Shown here: one piece after another, positions 1 to 8,894 of the stretch
Numbering within the stretch: the stretch's first letter is position 1
Layout: each line of letters starts with the position of its first letter
Source of the DNA: Rhizobium sp. 9140
GTDB lineage: Bacteria; Pseudomonadota; Alphaproteobacteria; Rhizobiales; Rhizobiaceae
Assembly (NCBI RefSeq): GCF_900067135.1
Contig: NZ_FJUR01000001.1
Coordinates: 2,917,501-2,981,500, forward strand
Length of the DNA stretch: 64,000 bases
Direction: 5' to 3'
Translations under genes and position numbers: made by a program
The notes under the pieces: model-generated
Told to the model about the DNA's origin: nothing
Database searches by the model: none
The model's input: the letters and a program-made list of their open reading frames with translations, nothing else

Positions 1-13
1 CGCATGCGGGCGA

Positions 14-835
14 TCAGACCAGTTTGGCTTGTCTGCGGCCAAGCATCAGGATGATGCCGAGCGCCAGCAGAATGACGGTGAAGGAGAAGACGGTGGTGAC
101 GGTGCCGAGCGCATAGAGCACCGGCGTGGTGACGTTCGTGGTCATGCCGTAGATTTCCAGCGGCAGCGTGTTGTAGGTGCCGGATGTCATCAGCGTGCGG
201 GCGAACTCGTCATAGGAGAGCGTGAAGCCGAAGAGGCCGACGCCGATGAGGCTCGGCGCGATCATCGGAAGCACCACATGGCGGAACGTCTGCCAGGAGC
301 TTGCACCGAGGTCCCGCGCCGCTTCCTCATAGGCCGGCGAAAACCGGTTGAACACGGCAAACATGATGAGCACGCCGAAGGGCAGCGTCCAGGTGAGGTG
401 CGCGCCGAAGGCCGAGGAGTACCAAGCGGGCTTCAGCCCGAACTGCTGGAAGACGACGCCGATGCCGAGCGAAATGATGATGGACGGCACGACGAGGCTG
501 GCGACCGTGAGATAGAACAGCGTGGTCGAGCCGCGAAACTTCCGCCGGAAGGCAAGGCCCGCCAGCAGCGATACCAGCACGTTGACGACCATGACCATGA
601 TGCCGAGCGAGAAGGACCGCCGGAACGATGCGCCGAAGTTGCCGACCGCCTGCTGCTCGAAAAGATTGTAGAACCAGCGCAGTGACACGCCGTTCATCGG
701 GAAGGTCAGGCCGCCGTTCGGCCCCTGGAAGGACAGGATGAGGACCGCCGACAGCGGACCGTAGAGGAAGAGCACGAACAGCGCAAAGAATGCGGCGAGG
801 ACGTAGAATTCGAAGGTGCGTTTCTCGTGGCTCAT
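14..835 (-). CDS. ABC transporter permease, PotC-like (polyamine type)
   Basis: 273-residue inner-membrane permease, second of two in a leftward operon. It has about six hydrophobic segments and the EAA loop that contacts the ATPase at residues 170-190 (EEAARDLGASSWQTFRHVVLP region). Length and sequence fit the PotC/PotI half of spermidine/putrescine-type importers. It starts 1 base after the stop of the partner permease, so translation is probably coupled. It is the last complete gene of the operon before the left edge of the window. The exact substrate (putrescine, spermidine, an opine or another cation) cannot be read from a permease alone. Confidence 0.9.
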   Translation of the reverse strand: MSHEKRTFEFYVLAAFFALFVLFLYGPLSAVLILSFQGPNGGLTFPMNGVSLRWFYNLFEQQAVGNFGASFRRSFSLGIMVMVVNVLVSLLAGLAFRRKFRGSTTLFYLTVASLVVPSIIISLGIGVVFQQFGLKPAWYSSAFGAHLTWTLPFGVLIMFAVFNRFSPAYEEAARDLGASSWQTFRHVVLPMIAPSLIGVGLFGFTLSYDEFARTLMTSGTYNTLPLEIYGMTTNVTTPVLYALGTVTTVFSFTVILLALGIILMLGRRQAKLV

Positions 836-836
836 C

Positions 837-1757
837 TTACAGCTCCTTGCGAATATCGACGACGCGCAGGATCGCGGCCACCATCAGCAGCACGACGATC
901 AGCAGCACAACGGCATTGGCGGCGGCGGCGGGATATTGCAGCAGCGACATCTGGTTGCGCATCATCAGCGCCACAGACGCGCTCTGCCCGCCGGACATGA
1001 CCTGCACAGTGGAGAAATCCGCCATGACCAGCGTGACGACGAAGATCGAGCCGATGGCGATGCCGGGCTTGGCGAGCGGAATGATGACGTTCCAGAGGAT
1101 CTGCCAGCCGGTGGCGCCCGCGTCGCGCGCCGCCTCGATCAGCGATTTGTCGATGCGCATCAGCGTGTTGAAGATCGGCGTGACCATGAACAGCGTGTTC
1201 AGATGCACCATGGCGAGAATAACGGCGAACTCCGAATAGAGCAGCCATTCGATTGGCGCCGGAATGATCCCCATCTCGATCAGCGTCGAATTGACCAGCC
1301 CGTTTCGCCCGAGGACCGGGATCCACGAGATCATGCGGATGATGTTGGAGGTGAGGAACGGCACGGTGCAGACGAGGAACAGCACCATCTGCATCGTCGT
1401 CGTGCGGATGTGGAAGGCCAGGAAATAAGCGACCCAGAAGCCGATGAAGGTCGTCAGCGCCCAGACGACGACCGTGTATTTCAGCGTGTTCAGATAGGTT
1501 TTCCAGGTGACCCAGGAGCCCAGCGTTTCCTCGTAGTTCAGGGTGAGGAAATCCGGATAGAGCCCCGCGAAGTCGTAATCCCAGAAACTGACGATCAGGA
1601 TCATCAGGATCGGCAGCAGGAAGAAAAAGCCGAGAATCGCGATCAACGGTGCCGACTGGAGATAGGACATGGCCCGCGGCGGCAGGCGGAAGGATTTGGG
1701 CGTGCGCACCCGCGCATCCGGCGCCGGTGTCGGCTTGCTTGCAGCGATGGTCGCCAT
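837..1757 (-). CDS. ABC transporter permease, PotB-like (polyamine type)
   Basis: 306-residue inner-membrane permease forming a heterodimer with the adjacent PotC-like protein. After a cytoplasmic tail of about 35 residues the first membrane segment runs about 36-57; the EAA loop lies at 208-228 (IEAARDAGATGWQ). This matches the PotB/PotH class. It lies downstream of the binding-protein gene, separated by 138 bases that carry a strong palindrome, so its expression may be lower than that of the binding protein. The start ATG at 1755-1757 gives the usual family N-terminus. Confidence 0.9.
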   Translation of the reverse strand: MATIAASKPTPAPDARVRTPKSFRLPPRAMSYLQSAPLIAILGFFFLLPILMILIVSFWDYDFAGLYPDFLTLNYEETLGSWVTWKTYLNTLKYTVVVWALTTFIGFWVAYFLAFHIRTTTMQMVLFLVCTVPFLTSNIIRMISWIPVLGRNGLVNSTLIEMGIIPAPIEWLLYSEFAVILAMVHLNTLFMVTPIFNTLMRIDKSLIEAARDAGATGWQILWNVIIPLAKPGIAIGSIFVVTLVMADFSTVQVMSGGQSASVALMMRNQMSLLQYPAAAANAVVLLIVVLLMVAAILRVVDIRKEL

Positions 1758-1806
1758 GATCCGTCGGTCTCCGTTGAATACTCAAGCCGAGCGGAGGGAG
1801 AAGGCT

Positions 1807-1856
1807 GCCCCTCATCCGCCTGCCGGCACCTTCTCCCCGCCTGCGGGGAGAAGGAA
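1807..1856. repeat. RIME-like palindromic intergenic repeat
   Basis: A perfect 12-bp inverted repeat, CCTTCTCCCCGC (1829-1840) and GCGGGGAGAAGG (1843-1854) with a 2-base centre, is preceded by a shorter GC-rich palindromic stretch (about 1811-1828, CTCATCCGCC..). This two-palindrome layout and wording are typical of the Rhizobium-specific intergenic mosaic elements (RIME) scattered in Rhizobiaceae genomes. It lies between the binding-protein gene and the first permease gene of one operon, where such hairpins are known in enterobacterial REP cases to protect the upstream mRNA. Family assignment is from memory of the consensus. Confidence 0.7.
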
Positions 1857-1895
1857 AGCTGTGGGCCGCCGCCGCACGGGCGACCCCGCACCGCA

Positions 1896-3191
1896 TCAAG
1901 CCGCGATGAACTCGTTCCAGCGACGAACCATGTAGCGATCCTCGTCCATTACCGAGTTCCAGCAGGCGACCTTGCCCATGCGCTCCTCGAAGGAGCCGCC
2001 ATCGCGAACGGCGCCGGCTTTTTCCATGACCTTGCCTTCCGGAGACATGATATCGCCCTTGGCGGCCTTGCCTTCGATCCAGTAGCCCCATTCGTCCTCG
2101 GTCATGAACTTCTTTGCCGTGTCCATGGCGGCGGAGTAGTAGCCCTGGCGGTTGAGGTAGCCACCGACCCAGCCCGACGTGTACCAGTTGATATATTCAT
2201 AGGCCGCATCCAGCTGCGCGCCCTGGAGATGCGCGGCAAGGCCGAGACCGCCGCCCCACGAGCGGTAGCCTTCCTTGAGCGGCTGGTACTTGCAGGCGAT
2301 GCCCTTGGAGCGAACGGCGGCGACAGCCGGCGACCACATGGACTGGATGACAACTTCGCCGGAGGCCATGAGGTTGACCGACTCGTCGAACGACTTCCAG
2401 AAAGCGCGGAACTGGCCGTCCTGCTTCGCCTTGATCAGGAAGTCGATCGTCGCGTCGATCTCCGCCTTGGTCATGTTGCCCTTGTCGGCATATTTGATGT
2501 TACCGAGCGCTTCCATGATCATCGCGGCATCCATGATGCCGATCGAGGGAATGTTGAGGATCGAGGTCTTGCCCTTGAAGGCCGGGTCCATGATATCGGC
2601 CCAGGACGTGATGTCGCGGCCGACGAGGTCGGGGCGGATGCCGAGCGTGTCGGCATTGTAGATGGTCGGAACCATCGTGAAGAGACCGGTCTCGGACTTG
2701 GCGAACGTCTTGTCGCCGGCCTTCTCCACGAAGCCGACCGTATGCGGCGCGGTCCCCTGCGCGATCACGCTGTCCGGCGTCAGCTTGCCCGTCTTGAACA
2801 GAGGCACGATCTGGTCGTAATATTTCAACTTGGAGATTTCCATCGGCTGGATGACGCCCGCCGGGAAAACCTTCTTGAGGATCCAGTATTCGATGTCGGC
2901 GATATCGTAGCTGTCGGGCTGCGTCACGGCGCGCTGGGCGGCGGCATCCGAGTCGGTCGCCGTCATCTCGAGCGTGATGCCGAGATCGGCCTTGCACTTC
3001 TCGGCAATGGCATTGATGTTGGAAACGCCGGTGCCGAACTGGCGCAGCGTGACGGGGTTCTGCGCCCAGATGGTCGGGAAACCGGTGATGGCGCCGGAGC
3101 CGGCAATGGCGCCGACGGCCGCAGCCCCTGTCTTCATCAGAGCGCGGCGGCTGATGCCGGTCGCCTTCTTCGTGTCCTTGATTTCGGTCAT
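1896..3191 (-). CDS. Extracellular solute-binding protein, PotD/PotF type, Tat-exported
   Basis: 431-residue periplasmic binding protein of the polyamine ABC importer. The N-terminus carries a twin-arginine signal (SRRALMK, Arg15-Arg16), a hydrophobic stretch and a probable cleavage after IWA near residue 43. The mature part has the two-lobe spermidine/putrescine-binding pattern. The reading frame is open for 31 more codons upstream, but the ATG at 3189-3191 has a GGGAAC ribosome site and puts the signal peptide at the very start, so I chose it. It lies 47 bases after the ATPase gene, an unusual order (ATPase first). Ligand is not deducible with certainty. Confidence 0.9.
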   Translation of the reverse strand: MTEIKDTKKATGISRRALMKTGAAAVGAIAGSGAITGFPTIWAQNPVTLRQFGTGVSNINAIAEKCKADLGITLEMTATDSDAAAQRAVTQPDSYDIADIEYWILKKVFPAGVIQPMEISKLKYYDQIVPLFKTGKLTPDSVIAQGTAPHTVGFVEKAGDKTFAKSETGLFTMVPTIYNADTLGIRPDLVGRDITSWADIMDPAFKGKTSILNIPSIGIMDAAMIMEALGNIKYADKGNMTKAEIDATIDFLIKAKQDGQFRAFWKSFDESVNLMASGEVVIQSMWSPAVAAVRSKGIACKYQPLKEGYRSWGGGLGLAAHLQGAQLDAAYEYINWYTSGWVGGYLNRQGYYSAAMDTAKKFMTEDEWGYWIEGKAAKGDIMSPEGKVMEKAGAVRDGGSFEERMGKVACWNSVMDEDRYMVRRWNEFIAA

Positions 3192-3238
3192 CGTCTGTTC
3201 CCTTTTATTCCGGTTGGACAGGTCGTTATTGTGATAGG

Positions 3239-4327
3239 TCAGGCGGCCATGGCGCCCAGGAGGACAGCATCCTCCAGGCCCCAACTCAGGGAAACCGCAT
3301 CGCCCACGGCGACGGGTTTTTCGAAATAATCCGCATCGGTGGCGATGACGGTGAAATCCTCCGAACCGGCGCCCATGACGGTGATCTTCACCGAAGCGCC
3401 GCGATATTCGACGTTGGAAACGACGCCGTTGAAGCCGAGCGTCTTCTCGCTCGGCTCCGAAAGACGGACGCGATCGGTGCGGATGCCGATTTCGATCGGA
3501 GAGCCCGCCTCCCGCCCCTCGCCCGCAACGGTAAAGGTCTGCCCCTCCGGCACCTGCAGGGTCAGCACGCCATCGGCGCTGGAGAGAACGCGACCGGTCA
3601 GCACGTTGTGATCACCCATGAAGCGCGCGACGAAGGCCGTTGCCGGCCGCTCGAACACCTCGCGCGGGCTGGCCGCCTGCTCGATGCGCCCGTCGCTCAT
3701 GATGACGATGATGTCGGCGAGCGCCATCGCCTCCTCCTGGCTGTGCGTCACATGGACGAAGGTGATGCCGAGGTTCTTCTGGAGCTTCTTCAGCTCGGCG
3801 CGCATGCGGATCTTGAGGAACGGATCGAGCGCAGACAGCGGCTCGTCGAGCAGCAGCGCTTCCGGGTCTGTGATCAGCGCGCGGGCGAGCGCCACGCGCT
3901 GCTGCTGACCGCCGGAAAGCTGGGCCGGACGCCGGTTGGCATAGGGCTCCATCTGCATCAGCGTGAGCATCTCCAGCGCCTTCGCACGGCGCTCCTCCTT
4001 CTCCACGCCCTTCATCTTCAGGCTGAAGGCCACGTTGTCGATGAGGTCGAGATGCGGGAACAGGGCGTAGGACTGGAACATCATCGCCGTGCCGCGCTTG
4101 GCCGGCGGCAGGTCGGTCACGACCGTATTTCCGAGCCGGATATCGCCCGAGGAAATCGTCTCGTGCCCGGCAATCATCCGCAGCGTCGAGGTCTTGCCGC
4201 ATCCGGACGGCCCAAGAAAGCAGCAATAGCTGCCGGACGGGATCTTGAGGCTGATGGAATGGACGGCCGTGGTGCTTCCATAGATCTTGGAAACGGATAC
4301 GATGTCGATCTCTGCCGCTTTGGTCAT
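3239..4327 (-). CDS. ABC transporter ATP-binding protein, PotA-like
   Basis: 362-residue ATPase that powers the importer encoded downstream. Walker A GPSGCGKTS at 39-47, signature LSGGQ at 137-141, Walker B LLLDEP at 158-163, then a C-terminal TOBE-type regulatory domain (about 280-360), giving the full PotA architecture. It is the promoter-proximal gene of the leftward operon; an AGGGGAACCC ribosome site precedes the ATG. It faces a GntR-family regulator gene across 245 bases that contain a palindromic candidate operator, so local repression by that regulator is likely. Confidence 0.92.
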   Translation of the reverse strand: MTKAAEIDIVSVSKIYGSTTAVHSISLKIPSGSYCCFLGPSGCGKTSTLRMIAGHETISSGDIRLGNTVVTDLPPAKRGTAMMFQSYALFPHLDLIDNVAFSLKMKGVEKEERRAKALEMLTLMQMEPYANRRPAQLSGGQQQRVALARALITDPEALLLDEPLSALDPFLKIRMRAELKKLQKNLGITFVHVTHSQEEAMALADIIVIMSDGRIEQAASPREVFERPATAFVARFMGDHNVLTGRVLSSADGVLTLQVPEGQTFTVAGEGREAGSPIEIGIRTDRVRLSEPSEKTLGFNGVVSNVEYRGASVKITVMGAGSEDFTVIATDADYFEKPVAVGDAVSLSWGLEDAVLLGAMAA

Positions 4328-4494
4328 GATGGGTTCCCCTGTCGTGATTTGGAGAATGCATCAACCGTGCCAGTTCGTCGGGCGGCCGTTAGGGAGCTGT
4401 TTCTAAAAGAAAACTGCCGAGACCCTGAGGCTCGCTGGAATGCCGCCTCCGGAATTCGCCTATATTTTCATCTATTGTGCAAAATAATCCACCA

Positions 4495-4508
4495 GATCGT
4501 ATACAATC
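4495..4508. promoter_or_regulatory. Candidate GntR/FCD operator
   Basis: GATCGTATACAATC is a near-perfect dyad centred on GTATAC, with a single mismatched pair, inside the divergent promoter region of the ABC operon (start 4327, leftward) and the GntR-type regulator (start 4573, rightward). FadR-subfamily GntR proteins typically bind short dyads with TNGTNNNACNA-like cores, which this fits. Assignment of this site to the adjacent regulator is inference. Confidence 0.5.
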
Positions 4509-4572
4509 GAGCCCTCTACCGAATACGAAAGGGCCTTCTGTCACGCCGGTATTTGCATTAGATTAGGCGACC

Positions 4573-5307
4573 ATGAACAATCGCCAGACGAAACCGGAAG
4601 CCCTGATTGCGAGACCCGACGCCGATGGCAACGGGATCGACGGCAGCCAACGCGCCATTCGCGACGCCATCCGCGACGCGATCGTCGACCGGCGCCTGGC
4701 TCCGGGGACGAAACTGACGGAGACGGACGTCGGCGCCCTGTTCCATGTCAGCCGAACGCTGGTCCGCGGGGCCCTTCAGGCGCTCGTGCATGAAGGTCTC
4801 GTCACCGTCGAGCGCAATCGCGGCGCCTTCGTTGCCAACCCGTCGCCGGAAGAAGCGCGCCAGATTTTCGCGACCCGCCGCATTATCGAGCCCGGCATCC
4901 TGACAGAGGCCGCACGCCACATGACGCCGTCGCATTTCCGGCAGCTTCGCGAGCAACTGGTCGATGAAGGCCGGTTGATGAGCGAGCGCGGACAGAGCGC
5001 CCGTCGGGCGGAGATCAAGGCATCCGGAGACTTCCACCTGATGATCGCCGCCATGACCGGAAACGCCGTGATGCAGCGCTTCATGGACGAGCTCATCGCG
5101 CGCTCCTCGCTCGTCATCTCGCTCTACGGACAATCTACGGTCTCCAGTTGCGGCCACAGCGAGCACACCGATATCGTCGACGCCATCGAAGCCGGCCAGC
5201 TCGACCGCGCCAACCGCCTGATGGTGCATCATATTCACCATATCGAGGCCGATCTCGATCTGCGCATTCGCCGCGCCAACGAACTCCGAGACGTTCTTCT
5301 CCCTTAA
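4573..5307 (+). CDS. GntR-family transcriptional regulator (FCD domain)
   Basis: 244-residue DNA-binding repressor/activator. Winged-helix GntR domain at about 25-88 (SQRAIRDAIRDAIVDRRLAPGTKL then SRTLVRGALQALVHEGLV split by the wing) and an all-helical FCD ligand/metal domain at about 95-235, with the His-containing segments DFHLM, GHSEHTD and HHIHHIE expected for the metal site. Divergent from the polyamine-type transporter operon, so it probably controls that operon and itself in response to the transported compound or a metabolite. The ligand is unknown. Confidence 0.9.
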   Translation: MNNRQTKPEALIARPDADGNGIDGSQRAIRDAIRDAIVDRRLAPGTKLTETDVGALFHVSRTLVRGALQALVHEGLVTVERNRGAFVANPSPEEARQIFATRRIIEPGILTEAARHMTPSHFRQLREQLVDEGRLMSERGQSARRAEIKASGDFHLMIAAMTGNAVMQRFMDELIARSSLVISLYGQSTVSSCGHSEHTDIVDAIEAGQLDRANRLMVHHIHHIEADLDLRIRRANELRDVLLP

Positions 5308-5372
5308 GACGGGAAAGAAATATCGATCAACAACCCACTGAATTTCTTCAAGATTTTTTGTTAACCGAAGGT

Positions 5373-5397
5373 GGAACCAAAATCCCCGCAACGAGTT
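5373..5397 (+). promoter_or_regulatory. Candidate RpoE2/EcfG-type stress promoter before the DUF982 gene
   Basis: GGAAC at 5373-5377 followed after 18 bases by TT at 5396-5397 fits the published Sinorhizobium RpoE2 pattern GGAAC-N18/19-TT. It would start transcription near 5405, leaving a leader of about 28 bases before the ATG at 5433. The motif is short, so chance occurrence is possible. Confidence 0.4.
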
Positions 5398-5432
5398 TTG
5401 CACGCGCACGACAGACAGCATGCGAGGCGCGT

Positions 5433-5690
5433 ATGAGTTACAAGCATTTTCCGAAACCGGTCCGGATCATTCTCCAGCAGAGCCAGGAATTCACCATCGC
5501 GTCCGCTTGGGATGCGCTTGAGTTCCTGCGGGGCTGGCCCGCGGGACAGGCCGGCAGAGCCTATCGCATCGCGCTCCAGCATTGCATGGATGCCCTCGAC
5601 GGCATCCTCAGTCCGCGCAAGGCGCAGGCCTCGTTCATGGCCGCGGCACGCGAGGCCGGAATATTGGCGACAGCCAAGGCGCCGGCTTGA
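5433..5690 (+). CDS. DUF982 domain-containing protein
   Basis: 85-residue small cytoplasmic protein with the DUF982 pattern (KPVRIILQ...SAWDALEFL..WP...G.AY..A...C.DAL.G..SP..A...F..AA.EAG). The family is abundant in Rhizobiales, usually as many paralogs per genome, and has no established function. The frame is open further upstream, but the ATG at 5433 begins at the conserved domain start and sits just behind a stress-type promoter motif. No operon partner: the next gene lies 76 bases on and is unrelated. Confidence 0.8.
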   Translation: MSYKHFPKPVRIILQQSQEFTIASAWDALEFLRGWPAGQAGRAYRIALQHCMDALDGILSPRKAQASFMAAAREAGILATAKAPA

Positions 5691-5766
5691 TCGGGCATCG
5701 TCTCTTGACGAAGGCATAAGGCACGGACGACCATAGAGTCACGAAGAGCGCGGCCAGGAGCACGAC

Positions 5767-6441
5767 ATGTCGGATATCAATTCCCCGGACGATCCTTCCG
5801 ACGACACCAAACTGACCCGCTCGAAGCGCCGTTGGGCGGACGAAGGCAAATTCCTGACCGGACAGGTCTCGCGGTCGGAGACCGACCGGCTGCCGCCGGG
5901 CCAGCATCTCGTCAAGAATTGGCCCGTCCTCGACCTCGGCCAACACCCGATGATCGAGACCGCAAGCTGGTCATTGACGTTGAAAGGCGCCGTCGAAAAC
6001 CCTGTGACGCTGGACTGGGCGCAACTGAAGGCGCTGCCGCAGAGCAAATTCCTGTCGGACATCCATTGCGTCACGACGTGGTCGCGATACGACAACAACT
6101 GGAAGGGCGTCTCGACGCATGATCTGATGGACTTGGTCGTGCCGAAGGCCGAGGCGACCTATGTCATGCTCACCAGCTATGACGGCTATACCACCAACCT
6201 GCCGCTCGCCGACTTCGCGAGTAAGCATGCTCTTGTCGCCACCGACTGGGAGGGACAGCCGTTGACCCGCGAGCACGGCGCACCCGCCCGCCTCATCGTA
6301 CCGCACCTCTATCTCTGGAAGAGCGCGAAATGGCTGACGAAGATTGAGTTCATGACCGGTGATCGCGCCGGATTCTGGGAGAAGAACGGCTACCATATGC
6401 TGGGCGATCCATGGCGGGAGCAGCGCTATTCCGAGGATTGA
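5767..6441 (+). CDS. Sulfite oxidase-like molybdopterin-dependent oxidoreductase
   Basis: 224-residue protein made almost entirely of the oxidoreductase molybdopterin-binding domain (about 45-210). The segment SDIHCVTTWSRYDN carries Cys101, the expected Mo-ligating cysteine. No signal peptide or membrane segment is visible, so it looks cytoplasmic, as in the YuiH-type single-domain branch; it lacks the dimerisation domain of true sulfite oxidases and the Tat signal of MsrP. Substrate unknown. It stands alone and ends at a terminator shared with the convergent helicase gene. Confidence 0.85.
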   Translation: MSDINSPDDPSDDTKLTRSKRRWADEGKFLTGQVSRSETDRLPPGQHLVKNWPVLDLGQHPMIETASWSLTLKGAVENPVTLDWAQLKALPQSKFLSDIHCVTTWSRYDNNWKGVSTHDLMDLVVPKAEATYVMLTSYDGYTTNLPLADFASKHALVATDWEGQPLTREHGAPARLIVPHLYLWKSAKWLTKIEFMTGDRAGFWEKNGYHMLGDPWREQRYSED

Positions 6442-6460
6442 GGAACCCTAATCGATCAGG

Positions 6461-6497
6461 AAAAAGGGCTCCGGCGGTGTTCGCCGGAGCCCTTTTT
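6461..6497. terminator. Bidirectional intrinsic terminator
   Basis: AAAAAGGGCTCCGGCG / CGCCGGAGCCCTTTTT form a long GC-rich stem with a short loop, A-run on one side and T-run on the other. It lies between the convergent molybdoprotein gene and the helicase gene and can stop transcription in both directions. Confidence 0.92.
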
Positions 6498-6499
6498 GA

Positions 6500-8365
6500 T
6501 CAGTACGCCTTTTTCTTGAAAGGCTTCTTGGCGGGCTTGCTGCCATCGTCCGTCGGCTTTGGTCCGGACTTCGAGAAGCCGGGCTTGGCCGACTTCTTTG
6601 CCCAGGGCTTGCTGTCCGGCCGGTCGGCGCTTTCGCCGCCCTCTTTCCAGCGCGGCTTGCTGTCCGAAGGCCCCGCATTGTCCTTGCGAACGAACGGCTT
6701 GCGTGGTGCGGTAGACAGATCCGGCGCGCTGTCGAGCTGGGTCACGGTAATGCCTTTTTCGAGCATGCGCTTGGGTCCCAGCGCCTCGACGAAGCTGTCG
6801 GAGAATTCGCGCGCGATTTCCACGAACGTGTTCTCCGGCATCATCTTGATGGCGCCGATTTCCTGCTTGGTGATCCGGCCGATGCGGCAGAGCATCGGGA
6901 TCAGCCAGCGGGGCTCGACATTCTGCTTGCGGCCGGCCGAGATGGAGAACCAGACGGCATCGCCGAAATCGCCACGCGGGGCGCGCGGTTCCGGCCGAGG
7001 ACCACGGTCACCGGATGCCTGATTGGACGACGCACCGGATGGCTGAAAGGCCGGCGTATCGATGATGTCTTCCGGTGCGGAACGACCGGCACGCGCGAGG
7101 CGCACGAAAGCGGCCGCAACCTGCTCGGCGGTGAAGCCGGACAGGACCTGCTGGACGAAGGCCGTTTCTTCCTCGCGGATCGGATCGTTGAGCGCGGCAT
7201 CCGAGAGAATGCGCTCGTCGTCCTTCTGCGAGACCTCATCGGCCGACGGGGGCTTGGCCCAGACGGCCTCGATGCGCGCGTCGCGCAGCAGCCGCTCGGC
7301 CTTGCGGCGTGCATTCGAGGTGACGATGATGGCGCTGACGCCCCTGCGTCCTGCGCGACCGGTACGGCCGCTGCGGTGCAGCAGGGTGTCCGGGTTGGTC
7401 GGCAGGTCGGCATGGATGACGAGTTCGAGGCCGGGAAGGTCGATACCGCGTGCGGCAACGTCGGTCGCAATGCAGACGCGGGCACGACCGTCACGCATGG
7501 CCTGCAGCGCATGCGTCCGCTCGCTCTGGCTGAGTTCGCCCGAAAGCGCGACGACGGAGAAGCCACGATTGTTGAAGCGCGCCGTCAGATGATTGACGGC
7601 CGCACGGGTCGAGCAGAACACCAGCGCATTCTTCGCCTCATAATAGCGCAGCACATTGATGATCGCGTTTTCGCGGTCGGAGGGAACGACGACGAGCGCG
7701 CGGTAGTCGATGTCCAGATGCTGCTTCGCCTCGGCCTGCGTCGAGATCCGCAGCGCATCGCGCTGATAGTTCTTAGCAAGCGTCGCGATGGACTTCGGCA
7801 CCGTGGCCGAGAACATCAGCGTGCGGCGATCGGCCGGTGCCGTCTCCAGCAGGAATTCGAGGTCTTCCCGGAAGCCGAGATCGAGCATCTCGTCGGCTTC
7901 GTCGAGCACGATGGCCCGGCAGGCAGAGAGATCGAGTGCACCGCGACGAACATGGTCGCAGAGACGGCCAGGCGTACCCACGACGATATGCGCGCCGCGA
8001 TCGAGCGCGCGGCGCTCCGTGCGGATGTCCATGCCGCCGACGGAGGCGGCGATGACGGCGCCGGTCATTTCGTACAGCCATTCGAGTTCGCGCTGGACCT
8101 GAAGCGCCAGTTCGCGGGTCGGGGCGACGACGACGGCCAGCGGCTTGCTCGCCGAGCCAAAGCGATCTGCACCATCCAGCAGCGTCGAGGCGAGCGCCAG
8201 CCCGAAGGCGACGGTCTTGCCGGAGCCGGTCTGGGCGGAGACGAGCGCGTCGCGACCCGACATTTCCGCTTCGATGACGGCGGCCTGGACCGGCGTCAGG
8301 GTGGAATAGCCGCGTTTGGTCAACGCCTCGGCGATCGCCGGAACGACCCCTGCGAATTCTGTCAT
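6500..8365 (-). CDS. DEAD-box ATP-dependent RNA helicase with DbpA-type RNA-binding domain
   Basis: 621-residue RNA helicase, probably for ribosome assembly or mRNA turnover in the cold. Walker A AQTGSGKT (44-51), PTRELA (82-87), DEAD (155-158), SAT (186-188) and motif VI HRSGRTGRAGRRG are all intact. After the helicase core come a DbpA-like RNA-binding domain (about 480-555, VWFSISAGRKQNVEPRWLIP) and a Lys/Pro-rich basic tail of about 60 residues. The layout matches the DeaD/CsdA group of alphaproteobacteria. Transcribed alone; leader of about 250 bases to the next small gene. Confidence 0.93.
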   Translation of the reverse strand: MTEFAGVVPAIAEALTKRGYSTLTPVQAAVIEAEMSGRDALVSAQTGSGKTVAFGLALASTLLDGADRFGSASKPLAVVVAPTRELALQVQRELEWLYEMTGAVIAASVGGMDIRTERRALDRGAHIVVGTPGRLCDHVRRGALDLSACRAIVLDEADEMLDLGFREDLEFLLETAPADRRTLMFSATVPKSIATLAKNYQRDALRISTQAEAKQHLDIDYRALVVVPSDRENAIINVLRYYEAKNALVFCSTRAAVNHLTARFNNRGFSVVALSGELSQSERTHALQAMRDGRARVCIATDVAARGIDLPGLELVIHADLPTNPDTLLHRSGRTGRAGRRGVSAIIVTSNARRKAERLLRDARIEAVWAKPPSADEVSQKDDERILSDAALNDPIREEETAFVQQVLSGFTAEQVAAAFVRLARAGRSAPEDIIDTPAFQPSGASSNQASGDRGPRPEPRAPRGDFGDAVWFSISAGRKQNVEPRWLIPMLCRIGRITKQEIGAIKMMPENTFVEIAREFSDSFVEALGPKRMLEKGITVTQLDSAPDLSTAPRKPFVRKDNAGPSDSKPRWKEGGESADRPDSKPWAKKSAKPGFSKSGPKPTDDGSKPAKKPFKKKAY

Positions 8366-8660
8366 ATGTTTGTCTCTCGGAAGTTCGAACCGTGCAGCAT
8401 GCGCAAAGTGATGCGCACATGCATTGAGGACCGCACGCTGCGGCCCATACCATAGCGATCTCTTAATCCCTCCGACAGCAAATGTACAGAGGAGCGCCGC
8501 AACACCGATAGGCTGGCTAACCCGGCACCTATTCAGCGATCATGGTGGAGATCATGAAACCGTGAATGGTTTTACGGTTAAGTTTCCTTGCGCCTGCGAG
8601 TCCTTGGCTTACATTTATAAATGCGATGAGGAGTCGCCGAAGCCTATGGGAGGAATGATG

Positions 8661-8849
8661 ATGGAAACGTCAGGTCATCTGAGAGTGCAATACGACTTCA
8701 GAAGCGGAACAGTCCTGCTCCAGTGCCGCGATAAAAGCCATGTGCTTGTTGAGCGCTTCAACACGAAAGAGAGCGCAGAAGCTGCCGCCATTCAATTCGC
8801 CCGAAAGAACTGGGATTATTCGGAGCCGCAGTCGGATACGCAGCACTAG
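8661..8849 (+). CDS. Small hypothetical protein
   Basis: 62-residue soluble protein, no recognised domain. Three ATGs in a row (8655, 8658, 8661) follow GGGAGGA at 8648-8654; the third has the best spacing (6 bases), so I use it. Sequence has an alternating beta-type first half (LRVQYDFRSGTVLLQC..SHVLVERF) and a helix (AEAAAIQFARKNW). It is followed 45 bases later by a clear intrinsic terminator, which supports it being a real single-gene transcript. Function unknown. Confidence 0.65.
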   Translation: METSGHLRVQYDFRSGTVLLQCRDKSHVLVERFNTKESAEAAAIQFARKNWDYSEPQSDTQH

Positions 8850-8894
8850 TGCCAGTTGTCGAGCCTTAGAGATAACGGCCATCATTCGAACGAC

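Noticed and set aside
816..3329. Very long open frame (about 837 codons) on the plus strand over the transporter operon
   Set aside because: It lies antisense to three well-recognised genes, has His/Arg/Asp-rich shadow composition and no family motifs. Similar long antisense frames at 11983-13983, 16244-18199, 23448-25772, 45606-47372 and 54907-56715 are the same GC-rich artefact.
8400..8417. Two TGCGCA words 12 bases apart upstream of the helicase gene
   Set aside because: Each word is self-complementary and short; expected often in GC-rich DNA and not at a clear promoter position.
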